A stretch of 64,000 nt of DNA from NCBI RefSeq assembly GCF_008122265.1, contig NZ_CP043042.1, positions 3,906,001 through 3,970,000 on the forward strand. The letters are read 5' to 3'. This DNA comes from Marinobacter fonticola. Its GTDB lineage: Bacteria > Pseudomonadota > Gammaproteobacteria > Pseudomonadales > Oleiphilaceae. The position numbers were made by a program, and so were the translations under genes. Below are positions 27,245 through 37,142 of this stretch, one piece after another; within the stretch, counting starts at the first letter, position 1; each line of letters opens with the position of its first letter. Below the pieces are notes generated by a model. The model worked only from the letters and a program-made list of their open reading frames with translations. It made no database searches and was not told where the DNA came from.

Positions 27245-27844
27245 TTACTGGCCCGAAGGTGTTTCTTCGCGCAAAGCCGCCGCCAGAATATCGCTCCCGC
27301 GTCCCAGCCGCCGCAGGTGGCTCACCGCCTGCGGCACAGTCATCGCCAGCGGACGAATGCGATCTTCAACGAAATAAGCCACCGAGCCCGACCAAGGATC
27401 TGGCGCTCCCGGCAGGTAAACCACCACGTTGCCACTGTCTAGCCGCTCGATCTCGAACCCTAGCTGGGCATTGTCGTCGAACTGCACCAACACCGGCTGC
27501 ATGCTGCGGGTTTGGCCCTCTTCCATCTGCAAGTGATCGGCGAAGCCCTTAACGAAGGCGTAGCCGGGAATGGCTAGAAGGCCGTTGTCGATTCGTCGAT
27601 AGGCCCGGCGCGCCAGTTTGCTACGAGCCGCTAGTCCCGCAATGAAGCAGATGAACAGGAGCGCCAGCAACGCCAGTATCTCGGCGACAGCCACACCCGC
27701 CACAGAATCAACGGGCAGCAGGCGCCCTAACGGTTTGGCCAAGTGCAGCATGAGCGCATAAGCCTTGCCCAGCACGACAAGAATGACCACCAGCGGCAGC
27801 AGAAACACGATTCCACCGACGATAGTCGTGCGGATAAATGTCAT
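27245..27844 (-). CDS. DUF502 family membrane protein
   Basis: 199 residues with two N-terminal TM helices (about 5-27 and 50-70) and a soluble C-terminal domain with IPGYAFVKGFADHL and the VYLPGAPDPWSGSVAYF block characteristic of DUF502. Function is unknown. GAGGAG precedes the ATG. It stands alone, convergent with the cassette-like cluster. Confidence 0.9.
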   Translation of the reverse strand: MTFIRTTIVGGIVFLLPLVVILVVLGKAYALMLHLAKPLGRLLPVDSVAGVAVAEILALLALLFICFIAGLAARSKLARRAYRRIDNGLLAIPGYAFVKGFADHLQMEEGQTRSMQPVLVQFDDNAQLGFEIERLDSGNVVVYLPGAPDPWSGSVAYFVEDRIRPLAMTVPQAVSHLRRLGRGSDILAAALREETPSGQ

Positions 27845-28367
27845 GAGTGCTCCTCTTTATGCGTCACGCCGTCGGGCTTTCCCTAGGTTGTGCGTGGGCA
27901 TTGGGCCCGTTTGCTTAAACCTCGGGCCTTCAGCGAAGGATATTGAGGCACGACCTTAAGCGTAGTCTTCAAATCGCGCGCCCGCCGGTCCGTGCAATGC
28001 CGTCGACTCGTTATGATCGAACGCTAAGGAAAGGCCACAGCCAAAGAACACACGATCCTAGACAAAATATAAACCACCGAGCCCGGTCAAAGTCCCGGTG
28101 AGGCCAACAAAGGGCAAACCAATCCCTCAAAGATCCCTCGACGCATTGAAATAACGTAACCTCTTTATGTGTCCCACCGCACAGATTCCACACGCGCCCT
28201 TATCGGATCATCAGTGTTGCACACCGACCAACTTAACGACGGATAAGGGTAGCCAGGCTGGCTCGAATGTCGCCATTGCCGCCGGTGTGCCAGGCATGGT
28301 CGACAGGTTTTTTTGGCAGCCCCATACCAGGCACCCTCCTTCCGTACGCTACCAAAGGATTGACGCT
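27845..28367. other. Gap between DUF502 and csbD-like genes
   Basis: 523 bp with no supported gene. Long plus-strand frames into the CsbD gene lack a ribosome site upstream. It presumably holds two divergent promoters; none could be assigned. Confidence 0.35.
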
Positions 28368-28568
28368 ATGAACTGGGACAAAATCGAAGGCAACTGGAAG
28401 CAGATGAAGGGTGATGTCAAAACTCGGTGGGGCAAACTTACCGATGATCAGCTCGATGTCATCGGCGGCAAGCGCGAGAAGCTGGCTGGTCAAATTCAGG
28501 AAAGCTATGGCGTTGGCCAAGAAGAAGCCGAGAAGCAAATCAAGGAGTTCGAAGATACCTCCAGATAA
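28368..28568 (+). CDS. CsbD-family stress protein
   Basis: 66 residues, starting MNWDKIEGNWKQMKGDVK with KLTDDQLDVIGGKREKLAG, the standard CsbD pattern. Members are small, charged and induced by general or osmotic stress; the molecular function is unknown. The ATG at 28368 has AAAGGA upstream. It is convergent with the Crp/Fnr gene and shares a terminator hairpin. Confidence 0.95.
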   Translation: MNWDKIEGNWKQMKGDVKTRWGKLTDDQLDVIGGKREKLAGQIQESYGVGQEEAEKQIKEFEDTSR

Positions 28569-28588
28569 TCTGCTTTCGTAGCCCAGAA

Positions 28589-28626
28589 GAAGCCATCACT
28601 AGGTGCTGTGAACTCGTGATGGCTTC
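28589..28626. terminator. Bidirectional hairpin between csbD-like and crp/fnr-like genes
   Basis: Perfect 11-bp arms GAAGCCATCAC and GTGATGGCTTC with a 16-base loop. It overlaps the stop codon of the Crp/Fnr gene. No T-tract is present on either side, so termination may be partial. Confidence 0.55.
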
Positions 28627-29429
28627 CGCCTGTTGGTATCTGCTGCACCCGGATCGGGCAGCAGTCTGTCGTACTCTTTTTTGACCACCGCATAACACTC
28701 GCAGCTCAGCCGTTCGAGCGCGCCGCGATTGAGCACGCTGATATGGCCCCGCTTGTAAAGAATAACGCCGAGCCTGTTCAGCCTACCTGCGGCATCCGTC
28801 ACACCCTCCCGACGCACGCCGAGCATATTGGCGATCCGCTCCTGGGTCATCGTCAGTTCATTACCGTGCAAGCGGTCTAGCGCGAGCAGCAACCAGCGAC
28901 AGAGCTGCTGGTCGATGGAATGGTAACGGTTGCATACCGCTGTCTGCGCCATTTGGGACATTAATGACTGGGTATACCGCAGCATCAGATCCAAAAATCC
29001 ACCATGACGGCTGAACTCGTCCTTAAGGTACTGACTTGGCAGCCGGAAGGCAGCGCCGGCACTTTGGGTGATCGCCCGGCTCGTCGTACTCTCTCCTCCC
29101 ATGAATAGAGCCACACCAACGATGCCCTCTCTCCCCACCATCGATATTTCCGCTGCAGCGCCATTGCTCATCACGTGGAGCAGCGAGACGATACAGTCAG
29201 CGGGAAAGTAGACGTAATGTTCAGTCTCACCCGACTCGTATATCACTTTGCCAAGGGGCAGGTTCACCCGCTCAAGGTGAGGTAGCAGACGGTCCCGGGC
29301 ATCCTGAGGCAGGGCCGCGATGAGAAGATTGTCTTCCGGGGAAGCGGCTTTCAATATGGTCGCTCCGAAGTGCTTGCCGATGGACGTGCTCGCGGATGGG
29401 CGTGCCTGCGGCCACACGTGGATAGTCAC
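28599..29429 (-). CDS. Crp/Fnr-family transcriptional regulator
   Basis: 276 residues. An N-terminal cyclic-nucleotide-like barrel (GKVIYESGETEHYVYFPADCIVSLL) is followed by a C-terminal winged helix (LTMTQERIANMLGVRREGVTDAAGRL). No Fnr-type iron-sulfur Cys cluster is seen. This subclass often responds to stress or nutrient state. The annotated GTG start is uncertain because no strong ribosome site precedes it, and no ATG occurs before the conserved region. Confidence 0.88.
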   Translation of the reverse strand: MTIHVWPQARPSASTSIGKHFGATILKAASPEDNLLIAALPQDARDRLLPHLERVNLPLGKVIYESGETEHYVYFPADCIVSLLHVMSNGAAAEISMVGREGIVGVALFMGGESTTSRAITQSAGAAFRLPSQYLKDEFSRHGGFLDLMLRYTQSLMSQMAQTAVCNRYHSIDQQLCRWLLLALDRLHGNELTMTQERIANMLGVRREGVTDAAGRLNRLGVILYKRGHISVLNRGALERLSCECYAVVKKEYDRLLPDPGAADTNRRKPSRVHST

Positions 29430-29491
29430 GATACCAGACTGGAGTACCTGTTCGATTAAGAAATTATTATCGGAACGCGGGACAAATTGGA

Positions 29492-29893
29492 TCAGTCGCG
29501 CATCGACTTGAGCTTTTGCGTGTGCTCTTCGAGTTCGCTTGTTGCTTCCTCTAGCTTTTCTCGGCGTTCTTCGACCTCGTCCATGTCACCCTCCTGAAGT
29601 GCTTCCTCCATGTCCCGTTGACGCTCTTCAACCTCCTCCATGCTTTCCTGAACCTCCGCCTCGGCCTCGGCGATTACCTTTTCGTCGCTACAGTGGTTAC
29701 GGATACCTTCAAGCGAAGCTTCCAGACCCCGCAGTCGTTCGGTATTGCCATGCTCCCGGGCTGCGTCAATTTGCTGCTGGACTTCGGCCTCCTTGGCAGC
29801 GCAGTGTGGGTTTTCGTCGGAGGCAGCAAAGACAGGCGCCCCCAGACTCATGGCGAGAAGACTAGCCGACAAATTGATGCTTAGCTTTTTCAT
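29492..29893 (-). CDS. DUF1090 family periplasmic protein
   Basis: 133 residues: a signal peptide cleaved after VFA (about residue 23), CAAKEAEVQQQIDAAREHGN and NHC (two conserved Cys), then a long Glu-rich coiled coil. This is the DUF1090/YqjC pattern. Function is unknown; E. coli YqjC is stress-linked. Start at the ATG before KKLSI; an ATG three codons upstream is possible. Confidence 0.88.
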   Translation of the reverse strand: MKKLSINLSASLLAMSLGAPVFAASDENPHCAAKEAEVQQQIDAAREHGNTERLRGLEASLEGIRNHCSDEKVIAEAEAEVQESMEEVEERQRDMEEALQEGDMDEVEERREKLEEATSELEEHTQKLKSMRD

Positions 29894-30117
29894 GTTGACC
29901 ATCCATGCTCTGGAAAATTCAGACTGACATATTGAGCCAGGTTCAATCTCAAGTCACACAGAAAGCACTCATGCGGAGGCTCTAGACATGTGGAGTCATG
30001 ACTAATTCTAACGGTCTCGTCATAGCACGGTTGGCGTGATTCAACGTCACAAGACCTCAACCTAGGTTTAGGTCAATACTTTTATATAGACGATGAGAAA
30101 AATGCGCTGAACCTCTA

Positions 30118-31023
30118 TTACGGCTGGGGTCCTTGGTTTAACTCACGCCTAAGCCACTCCGCAAGCCGGATGCCCCGTCTAGACGAGGCGTAATGCGGCA
30201 GCAAGAGGCATAACCGGCCCGGCGTCTCGACCGATCCCCACGGCGCAATCAGTCGCCCGGCGGCCAGATCGTCCTGGACCAATAACCGGGGTGCGATGGC
30301 TACGCCCAAACCGGCCAACGCTGCCTCGATCAGGTAGTAGAGATGATCAAAACCCTGGCCCTCATCCAGGGCTTGCGACAGGCGCGCCGGGTCGAGCGCG
30401 TGGACCTCGGCCCACTGCGGCCAGGCCTGTGGGCGCGAATGGGTATACAGCATGGGCACCGAAAAAAGCGTGCCGGGACGCTCCGGATTGCAGTGTGCTG
30501 CATGCTGCGGGCTCACCACCACACAGATGTCTTCAGGGGCCAGTTCGACCACGTCGAACCCGGCGGGCCACGGTGCTTCTGAAAACAGAAGCGCTGCACT
30601 GGCCTCATTGCGCCTGGGGTCGAGTTCACTGTCACTGGATACCACCTGTAGTTTGATGTCAGGCAGATCCCGGTGGAGGCGCTCAAGACGGGGGATGAAC
30701 CAGCGCGCCAGGAGGCTACCGGGGCAGTTCAGCACGAAGGGCGTCTCCTCGGCACTGTGCCTCAGCTCCGAACAGCTTTCCCGCAGGCGGGCAAAGGCCT
30801 CGCCGACACCTCGTTGCAGCTGCGCGCCTTGGCGCGTCAGGCGGAGTCCACGGCCCGCCTTGGCAAACAGCATCGTACCGAAGTGCTCGTCGAGGCTGCG
30901 GAGTTGGCGGCTTACCGCACCGTGAGTGACGTGAAGTTCGCGCGCGGCGGACGTCACGCTGCCCAGTCGCGCAGTGGCTTCGAAGGCGCGCAATGCGCTC
31001 AGGGGCGGCAGATCCTGACTCAT
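30118..31023 (-). CDS. trpI: LysR-family regulator of the trp genes (TrpI-like)
   Basis: 301 residues with an HTH (LGSVTSAARELHVTHGAVSRQL) and a LysR effector domain. It is divergent from trpBA across 110 bp, exactly as trpI in Pseudomonas, where TrpI activates trpBA in response to indole-3-glycerol phosphate. ATG 31023 begins SQDLPPLSALRAFEA, the usual start of this group; a GTG-type upstream start would add 11 residues. The functional assignment rests on synteny plus family. Confidence 0.85.
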   Translation of the reverse strand: MSQDLPPLSALRAFEATARLGSVTSAARELHVTHGAVSRQLRSLDEHFGTMLFAKAGRGLRLTRQGAQLQRGVGEAFARLRESCSELRHSAEETPFVLNCPGSLLARWFIPRLERLHRDLPDIKLQVVSSDSELDPRRNEASAALLFSEAPWPAGFDVVELAPEDICVVVSPQHAAHCNPERPGTLFSVPMLYTHSRPQAWPQWAEVHALDPARLSQALDEGQGFDHLYYLIEAALAGLGVAIAPRLLVQDDLAAGRLIAPWGSVETPGRLCLLLPHYASSRRGIRLAEWLRRELNQGPQP

Positions 31024-31086
31024 CGTTAGGTGACTCCAGCTCACGTATTGATGCAATTCTATCGATTTTTATTCGAACGCGCCTTC

Positions 31087-31101
31087 GATAACCTCGTTAT
31101 C
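31087..31101. promoter_or_regulatory. Palindrome in the trpI-trpB intergenic region
   Basis: GATAAC-CTC-GTTATC, a 6-3-6 inverted repeat 33 bp before the trpB start. It is a candidate for the TrpI activation site or overlapping trpB promoter control. Confidence 0.4.
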
Positions 31102-31133
31102 AGTCACCTTGTTCACTCCCATGCAGGTCGCTT

Positions 31134-32339
31134 ATGAACCCTTACTCGATGCAGCCAGACGCCGCAGGATTCTTCGGCCAGTTCGGCGGCAGCTTTGTTG
31201 CGGAAACGTTGATGCCCCTGATCATGGACCTTCAAACCAGTTACAAAAACGCACAGGCTGATTGCGAGTTCCAAGACCAACTGGCGTATTTTCAGCGGGA
31301 TTACGTGGGTCGCCCCAGCCCGCTCTATCTGGCCGAGCGACTCACGGACTATTTCGGCGGCGCGACGATCTATCTCAAGCGTGAAGAGCTCAACCACACC
31401 GGCGCGCACAAAATCAATAACTGCATTGGCCAGATCCTGCTGGCCCGGCAGATGGGCAAGACGCGCATCATCGCCGAGACCGGCGCCGGCATGCACGGTG
31501 TGGCCACGGCCACGGTTGCCGCACGCTTCGGCATGCCCTGCGTGATCTATATGGGCAAAAAGGACATGGAACGCCAGCAACCCAATGTCTTCCGCATGAA
31601 ACTGCTCGGGGCCGAGGTCATTCCGGTCACCGGCGGCACCGGGACATTGAAGGATGCCATGAACGAAGCACTCCGGGATTGGGTCACCAACGTCGACGAC
31701 ACCTTTTACATCATCGGCACCGTAGCCGGACCTCACCCCTACCCGGCAATGGTTCGCGACTTCCAGGCGGTGATTGGCCGCGAAACCCGGACGCAGATAC
31801 TGGAACACGAGGGGCGCTTGCCCGACTCGTTGGTCGCCTGTATCGGCGGCGGATCGAACGCGATGGGCCTGTTTCATCCGTTTTTGGCGGACGACACGGT
31901 GCACATGATTGGCGTCGAGGCCGGAGGTCTGGGTATCGGCACCGGCCAGCATGCCGCGAGCCTGAACGGCGGCGTGCCCGGCGTACTCCACGGCAATCGC
32001 ACCTATCTGCTGCAGGATGAAGACGGCCAGATCAACGACGCCCACTCGATTTCGGCCGGGCTGGATTATCCGGGCATCGGCCCCGAGCACGCCTGGCTGC
32101 ACGAACAGGCGCGCGTCGAGTACGTCTCGGTCACCGACGAGGAAGCACTCCAGGCGTTCCAACTGTGCTGCCGGCAGGAAGGCATCATCCCCGCGCTGGA
32201 ACCGGCCCACGCCCTGGCCGAAGTGGCCAAACGGGCGCCGTTACTGCCCCGTGATCACCTGATGGTGGTCAACCTGAGCGGCCGTGGCGACAAGGACATG
32301 ATGAGCGTTGCCGAGTATCTCGGCGGTGAATCCCAATGA
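31134..32339 (+). CDS. trpB: Tryptophan synthase beta chain
   Basis: Joins indole and serine to make tryptophan, using PLP. 401 residues, normal length. Lys93 in [10 protein letters not shown] is the Schiff-base lysine, Glu114 in AETGAGMHG the catalytic acid, and GGGSNAMG binds the cofactor phosphate. The stop overlaps the trpA start (ATGA at 32336). Channelling of indole from TrpA occurs in the alpha-beta complex. Confidence 0.98.
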   Translation: MNPYSMQPDAAGFFGQFGGSFVAETLMPLIMDLQTSYKNAQADCEFQDQLAYFQRDYVGRPSPLYLAERLTDYFGGATIYLKREELNHTGAHKINNCIGQILLARQMGKTRIIAETGAGMHGVATATVAARFGMPCVIYMGKKDMERQQPNVFRMKLLGAEVIPVTGGTGTLKDAMNEALRDWVTNVDDTFYIIGTVAGPHPYPAMVRDFQAVIGRETRTQILEHEGRLPDSLVACIGGGSNAMGLFHPFLADDTVHMIGVEAGGLGIGTGQHAASLNGGVPGVLHGNRTYLLQDEDGQINDAHSISAGLDYPGIGPEHAWLHEQARVEYVSVTDEEALQAFQLCCRQEGIIPALEPAHALAEVAKRAPLLPRDHLMVVNLSGRGDKDMMSVAEYLGGESQ

Positions 32340-33226
32340 CATCCGCTAGGATCTCCCAAATGAAACAGGCCTCTCGAATCGAATACCGCTTCGCGGCGAT
32401 CACGTCAGAAAACCGCCCTGCGCTGGTAACCTATATCACCGCCGGCGATCCCGACCCGGGCACCTCGTTTGACATCCTCCAGGGCTTGCCGGCCGCAGGC
32501 GCCGATATTATCGAGCTGGGCATGCCGTTCTCGGACCCCATGGCCGATGGCCCGGCCATTCAGAAGGCCTCGCAACGCGCCCTCGGCAACGGACAGACCC
32601 AGCGAAAGACGCTTGAGATGGTGCACCGGTTCCGCCAGCGGGACAGCGATACGCCGCTCGTGCTGATGGGCTACTACAATCCAATCTACCGGTATGGCGT
32701 CGAACGATTCCTGAGCGACGCGGCCGAAGCCGGTGTCGACGGCCTGATCATCGTGGATTTGCCACCTGGACATGATAAAGCGCTGTTCCGTACCGCCTCG
32801 GAGCTCGGTATCAGTCTCATTCGGCTGGTCACGCCGACCACTCAGGGTGAACGGTTGACCGACGTGCTTCGTGATGCCTCCGGCTTTATTTATTACGTCT
32901 CGGTCGCCGGTGTCACCGGCGGTGCGTCTCCCAGCCTGCAAAGCGTTGAAAGCGCGCTGGCGCGAATCCGCGAACAGACAACGCTGCCCATTGCCGTCGG
33001 TTTTGGTATTCGCACCGCGGAGCATGCAGCAGCTATCGGACAGATCAGCGACGCCGTTGTGGTCGGTTCAGCACTGGTGGACTGCATCGAGCATGCTGAA
33101 ACACCCGGAGCCGCCCGGGAGGCGGTGCATAAGCTGACGCGCCAATTGGTTGAGGGCGCACGGAGCGCAAGACGAGAGACATACCTTGCCGGTAGGCGAG
33201 TGTCTGAGCACCGCGCAACGCAGTGA
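32336..33226 (+). CDS. trpA: Tryptophan synthase alpha chain
   Basis: Cleaves indole-3-glycerol phosphate to indole and glyceraldehyde-3-phosphate. The catalytic residues are Glu60 ([11 protein letters not shown]) and Asp71 (MADGP), equivalent to E. coli Glu49 and Asp60. 296 residues, about 28 longer than E. coli TrpA, with the excess at both ends (an N-terminal extension and a basic C-terminal tail). Translationally coupled to trpB. Confidence 0.97.
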   Translation: MTSARISQMKQASRIEYRFAAITSENRPALVTYITAGDPDPGTSFDILQGLPAAGADIIELGMPFSDPMADGPAIQKASQRALGNGQTQRKTLEMVHRFRQRDSDTPLVLMGYYNPIYRYGVERFLSDAAEAGVDGLIIVDLPPGHDKALFRTASELGISLIRLVTPTTQGERLTDVLRDASGFIYYVSVAGVTGGASPSLQSVESALARIREQTTLPIAVGFGIRTAEHAAAIGQISDAVVVGSALVDCIEHAETPGAAREAVHKLTRQLVEGARSARRETYLAGRRVSEHRATQ

Positions 33227-33551
33227 TTCGCTGCAGAATGGACTTTTTCAGAAGCTCCTTAAAACCGAGCCTTGGTACGTGACCGCCATCCGTGCCAAAG
33301 CTCGAATTCAGGAGATCACTGTCGAGGCCAGTTCGAACAGGCTCTCGCCAAAAACGATTGATTCGCCCAACTCCAATCTTGTCGCCTCATTTTATCGCTA
33401 TAACAACAGGTTAGCTTTTTGATTTTTTGCGTCCCGGTAGAACCCTTTCTATAATCGCCTAGCAGGACGTTTTTTGCTCGCAGCGTAGCGCTCTATCCAA
33501 TTCCAATAACGCGCAGCGGACCGTCTACCTCCAATAAAAAGGAAAAACAAC
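33227..33551. other. Gap between trpA and the TRAP operon
   Basis: 325 bp without a supported gene. It carries the promoter described at 33427-33455. The remainder shows no hairpin followed by a T-tract that would clearly end trpA. Confidence 0.4.
33427..33455 (+). promoter_or_regulatory. Sigma-70-type promoter for the DctPQM operon
   Basis: TTGCGT at 33427-33432 and a perfect TATAAT at 33450-33455 with a 17-bp spacer, 97 bp before the dctP start. Confidence 0.6.
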
Positions 33552-34559
33552 ATGTCGAAACGTCGCTTAGTTCTAGCTGCGGCGGCTACGCTGCTGTTCA
33601 GTGCCGCCTCCCACGCCCAGTACAAGGATGAATACACCGTCTCCACCGTTCTGCCGTCGGCTTTCCCCTGGGGCCAGGCAGCCGACAAATGGGTGGAGCT
33701 GGTGAAAGAGCGCTCCGATGGGCGCATCAACATGAAGATCTACAGCAATTCCCAATTGGTCTCCGGCGACCAAACCAAGGAGTTTTCAGCCATGCGTTCT
33801 GGGCTGATCGACATGGCGGTCGGCTCCACTATCAACTGGTCGCCGCAGGTGCCGGAACTGAACCTGTTCTCGCTGCCTTTCCTGATGCCGGACTATGCAG
33901 CGATTGATGCGATCACCCAGGGCGACGCCGGCGAAGCCGTCTTTGCGGCCATTGAGAAGCGTGGTGTTACCCCGCTGGCCTGGGGCGAGAATGGCTTCCG
34001 TGAACTCTCCAATTCCAAGCTGAAGATCGATGAACCCGCCGATTTGGACGGCCTGAAAATACGCGTAGTCGGCTCGCCGTTGTTCCAGGATACGTTCACA
34101 GCGCTGGGCGCCAATCCGACCCAGATGAGCTGGGCCGATGCCAAGCCAGCGCTGACCACCGGCGCGGTCGACGGGCAGGAAAACCCGTTATCGGTCTTCG
34201 ATGTGGCGCGAATCGACCAAGTCGGCCAGGAGTACCTGACGCGCTGGCACTATATGGCGGATCCGCTGGTTTTCGCGGTCAGCAACCGCGTTTGGGCCCA
34301 GTTCACGCCGGAAGATCAGGCCCTGCTGAAACAGGCGGCCATCGATGCCGGACAATGGGAGATCGAGAAGTCCCGCAGCGAAATCGATGAAACCCTTGCC
34401 GCGATCAAGGAACGCGGCGTGGACGTCACCGAACTGACAGACGAACAGCGCGACGCGTTCAAGCAGGCCACCCAGTCGGTCTACGAACAATGGACGCCAA
34501 AAATCGGCGAGGATCTGGTGAAGCAAGCGCAGGACGCGGTGGCCAACCGCACGCAGTAA
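33552..34559 (+). CDS. dctP: TRAP transporter substrate-binding protein (DctP family)
   Basis: 335 residues with a Sec signal peptide ending SHA (about residue 22). The periplasmic domain contains the DctP hallmarks ADLDGLKIRVVGSPLFQDT and MSWADAKPALTTGAVDGQENPL. The conserved Arg in KIRV contacts substrate carboxylate, so an organic acid is probable but not identified. It is followed by a GC-rich hairpin and then the two permease genes. Confidence 0.93.
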   Translation: MSKRRLVLAAAATLLFSAASHAQYKDEYTVSTVLPSAFPWGQAADKWVELVKERSDGRINMKIYSNSQLVSGDQTKEFSAMRSGLIDMAVGSTINWSPQVPELNLFSLPFLMPDYAAIDAITQGDAGEAVFAAIEKRGVTPLAWGENGFRELSNSKLKIDEPADLDGLKIRVVGSPLFQDTFTALGANPTQMSWADAKPALTTGAVDGQENPLSVFDVARIDQVGQEYLTRWHYMADPLVFAVSNRVWAQFTPEDQALLKQAAIDAGQWEIEKSRSEIDETLAAIKERGVDVTELTDEQRDAFKQATQSVYEQWTPKIGEDLVKQAQDAVANRTQ

Positions 34560-34573
34560 CCACTGCCTGCCCA

Positions 34574-34599
34574 GGCGCCCGTCCTCCCCGGCGGGCGCC
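34574..34599 (+). promoter_or_regulatory. Hairpin between dctP and dctQ
   Basis: Perfect 8-bp arms GGCGCCCG and CGGGCGCC with a 10-base loop, no T-tract. Likely a processing or stability element that keeps the binding-protein message more abundant than the permease message. Confidence 0.6.
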
Positions 34600-34620
34600 G
34601 TAATCTGAACCGGAGCCCTC

Positions 34621-35115
34621 ATGCCGCCCCGCCCTCCCAAATTCCAGCCCGATGCCTGGCTGGCCACCGTCGCCCTGGTTGCCATCTGCGTGATCAGCCT
34701 GGGCAATGTGATCGTGCGCTACGCTACGGATGCGTCGTTTGCCTTTACCGAAGAGTTTTCGGTGTTCTGTCTGGTGGTGCTCACCTTCGCGGGTGCGGCG
34801 GTGGCGGCGCGTCACAACCAGCACATCCGTATCGAGCTGATCGAACACTACCTGCCGCACTGGGCGCGAAAGGGGGTCTTCGTACTGCAGTGGCTGGGCG
34901 GCGTTACCGTGCTGGGGATTATGACCTGGTACGGCAGCACCTTCGCCCTGCAGGAATACCAATGGGAGTCACTATCGCCGGGCCTGGGGTTCCCAAACTG
35001 GATTTACGTGATGTGGCTGCCACTGCTGTCCGTCGCCATCATCTTCCGCATGACTCAGAACCTCGTCGATCGTCTGCGCGGCAAGGACGACCCGGAGACA
35101 ATCCATGAGTCCTGA
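34621..35115 (+). CDS. dctQ: TRAP transporter small permease (DctQ family)
   Basis: 164 residues with four predicted TM helices and the FAFTEEFSVFCLVVLTFAGAA segment typical of DctQ, which bridges the binding protein to the large permease. It overlaps the following dctM by 11 bases. Confidence 0.9.
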   Translation: MPPRPPKFQPDAWLATVALVAICVISLGNVIVRYATDASFAFTEEFSVFCLVVLTFAGAAVAARHNQHIRIELIEHYLPHWARKGVFVLQWLGGVTVLGIMTWYGSTFALQEYQWESLSPGLGFPNWIYVMWLPLLSVAIIFRMTQNLVDRLRGKDDPETIHES

Positions 35116-36409
35116 CTTGCTGATGATTGGCAGTTTCCTGCTGGCACTGTTGCTGGGGATGCCCGTGGCGATTGCTCTTGGCGTGGGCGGAGTCGTCGGC
35201 ATTGTGGCCGGGTTGCCGCCAACCATGCTGGGCACCTTCGGCACGAATACCTACAACAGCGTGGCCAAGTACCCGCTGATTGCGATTCCGCTGTTTATTC
35301 TTACCGGCCTCATTTTCGAGCGGGCGGGTGTGGCGGCCAGCCTGGTACGCTTCGCTCAGGCCGTTATCGGCCCCCGCCACGGGGGCCTGACCATCGTCGC
35401 GGTGCTGGTATGCCTGATCATGGGCGGGATGAGCGGCTCGGGACCGGCGGATGCCGCAGCGGTCGCGATGGTGATGCTGCCCAGCATGCAAAAGGCCGGC
35501 TATCCGAAACCGTTCTCGGCGTCGCTGATTGCCGCCTCGTCATCCACGGCGATCCTGATCCCGCCTTCGATTGCACTGATTCTCTATTCCATCGTGGTAC
35601 CCGGCGTAGATCTGCGGGCGCTGTTTGCAGCGGGCTTGTTTCCGGGCATCCTGGCGGGCGTTTCCCTGCTGGCGCCGGCGCTTTTCTTCGCCAAGAAATA
35701 CCGCTGGGAAGATCCGGAAACGGTCGAGCGTCCGGCGTTCTGGCCCAGCTTCAAGGCGGCGATTCCTGCCCTATTTGCGCCGGTCATCATTCTCGGCGGG
35801 CTGCGCTCAGGCCTGTTCACCCCGACTGAAGCTGCAGTGGTTGCCGTCGCCTACGGCGTGCTCGTCGGCTGCCTGCTCTACCGCAATCTCGGCCTCCGGG
35901 ATCTGTGGCATCTGATGACCGAAGCTGCCGTCACGTCTGGCGTGGTCATGTTCATCATCGCGCTGGCGGGTATCTTCGCCTGGGCAGGCACAACCCTGGG
36001 CACGTTCCAACATCTGGCCGATGCCCTGCTGTCGCTTTCCGAAAACGGCTGGGTTTTGCTGGGTCTGGTCATGGTATTGGTGCTGATCGCCGGCATGCTG
36101 CTGGATGCAATCTCGATCTACCTGATCCTGATCCCGATTGTGCTGCCGCTGATGAACCATTTTGGCTGGAACCCGATCTGGTTCGGCATCCTGCTGGCGA
36201 TGAATATCGCCATCGGCCAGTTCACGCCACCGGTCGCCGTCAACCTGATGGTGACCACCCGAATCGCCAACATCCGCCTGGAGCATACCATCGGCTGGTC
36301 GCTGGTTTTTATCGCTGCCATGGCTGTCAGCCTGATGCTGGTGATGCTAGTGCCGGGCATTGCGCTGTGGTTGCCGGAGACGCTCGGCTACAGGGTGGGC
36401 CAGTGGTAG
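35105..36409 (+). CDS. dctM: TRAP transporter large permease (DctM family)
   Basis: 434 residues, about twelve hydrophobic segments, with GMSGSGPADAAAVAMVMLP and IGQFTPPVAVNLMVT characteristic of DctM. It drives sodium- or proton-coupled uptake with DctP and DctQ. Start ATG at 35105 inside the dctQ 3' end gives translational coupling. Confidence 0.94.
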   Translation: MSPDLLMIGSFLLALLLGMPVAIALGVGGVVGIVAGLPPTMLGTFGTNTYNSVAKYPLIAIPLFILTGLIFERAGVAASLVRFAQAVIGPRHGGLTIVAVLVCLIMGGMSGSGPADAAAVAMVMLPSMQKAGYPKPFSASLIAASSSTAILIPPSIALILYSIVVPGVDLRALFAAGLFPGILAGVSLLAPALFFAKKYRWEDPETVERPAFWPSFKAAIPALFAPVIILGGLRSGLFTPTEAAVVAVAYGVLVGCLLYRNLGLRDLWHLMTEAAVTSGVVMFIIALAGIFAWAGTTLGTFQHLADALLSLSENGWVLLGLVMVLVLIAGMLLDAISIYLILIPIVLPLMNHFGWNPIWFGILLAMNIAIGQFTPPVAVNLMVTTRIANIRLEHTIGWSLVFIAAMAVSLMLVMLVPGIALWLPETLGYRVGQW

Positions 36410-36585
36410 AGAATGCCAAGCCCGATGGGCATCGGATGCGGGTGTCCTTTGCAACGTCTTCCCGACCTCTCTCCAACGTCTTTGCAACATTGTGGGCCTC
36501 TTTACGCCCAGGCGCCTGCGCGGTAACAATTATGCTAGGCGAGAACGCACCTCCTTGAGGCCCATTTGACCGTCAGGAACCTTCG

Positions 36586-36936
36586 ATGTCCGAACAAGCC
36601 CTTAAAGCCCTATCCGACATGGCCAGCGACGCCCATGCCCGGATCCAGCAGATGTACCGGCACATTAATCCTGTGGTGGGCGTACGGCGCGGAATGCGCG
36701 ACATCGGTATTCCCGCCGATGCCATGACAATTGACTGCCTACGCACCCGGCGCCGCATCGTGCTGGTCTTACATGACGACGATCCCGGCGTTCTGCTCTA
36801 TCAGTTTTCGACCATTGACGAGGACATCGGCGTGGACTTCCAGCGCATGGCGTTGGCCGACGCCAGCGCAGCGACCCTATTCGATTGGATGCAGGACTAC
36901 TTCTCGACCGACGCCCCCGCCCGCACGAAGCACTGA
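36586..36936 (+). CDS. Hypothetical protein, 116 residues
   Basis: A soluble protein without signal or membrane segment: a helical N-terminal third and a beta-rich centre (RRRIVLVLHDDDPGVLLYQF). An AGGA site six bases before the ATG supports it. It stands alone between dctM and the outer-membrane gene. No family recognised; a conserved hypothetical is likely. Confidence 0.7.
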   Translation: MSEQALKALSDMASDAHARIQQMYRHINPVVGVRRGMRDIGIPADAMTIDCLRTRRRIVLVLHDDDPGVLLYQFSTIDEDIGVDFQRMALADASAATLFDWMQDYFSTDAPARTKH

Positions 36937-37142
36937 CGCTATACCGATAGGCTCCGTACGCCGCCCGGCTGGCGGCAGAAATCGCCAGAATGCGAGGCGG
37001 TCTACAATTAACGTGTGTTCATCCGCTTGGGGGCGCTGTATCTTTATAAGCGTCACACGGAGGACATCACGCAACGGAAACCTCCGGACTATTCCTGAAT
37101 CGCCTCTAAAATCTCCAACACATGGACGGGGAGGGTTGGGCT

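Noticed and set aside
31113..32210. 365-codon open frame antisense to trpB
   Set aside because: Shadow of trpB; composition follows the sense codons.
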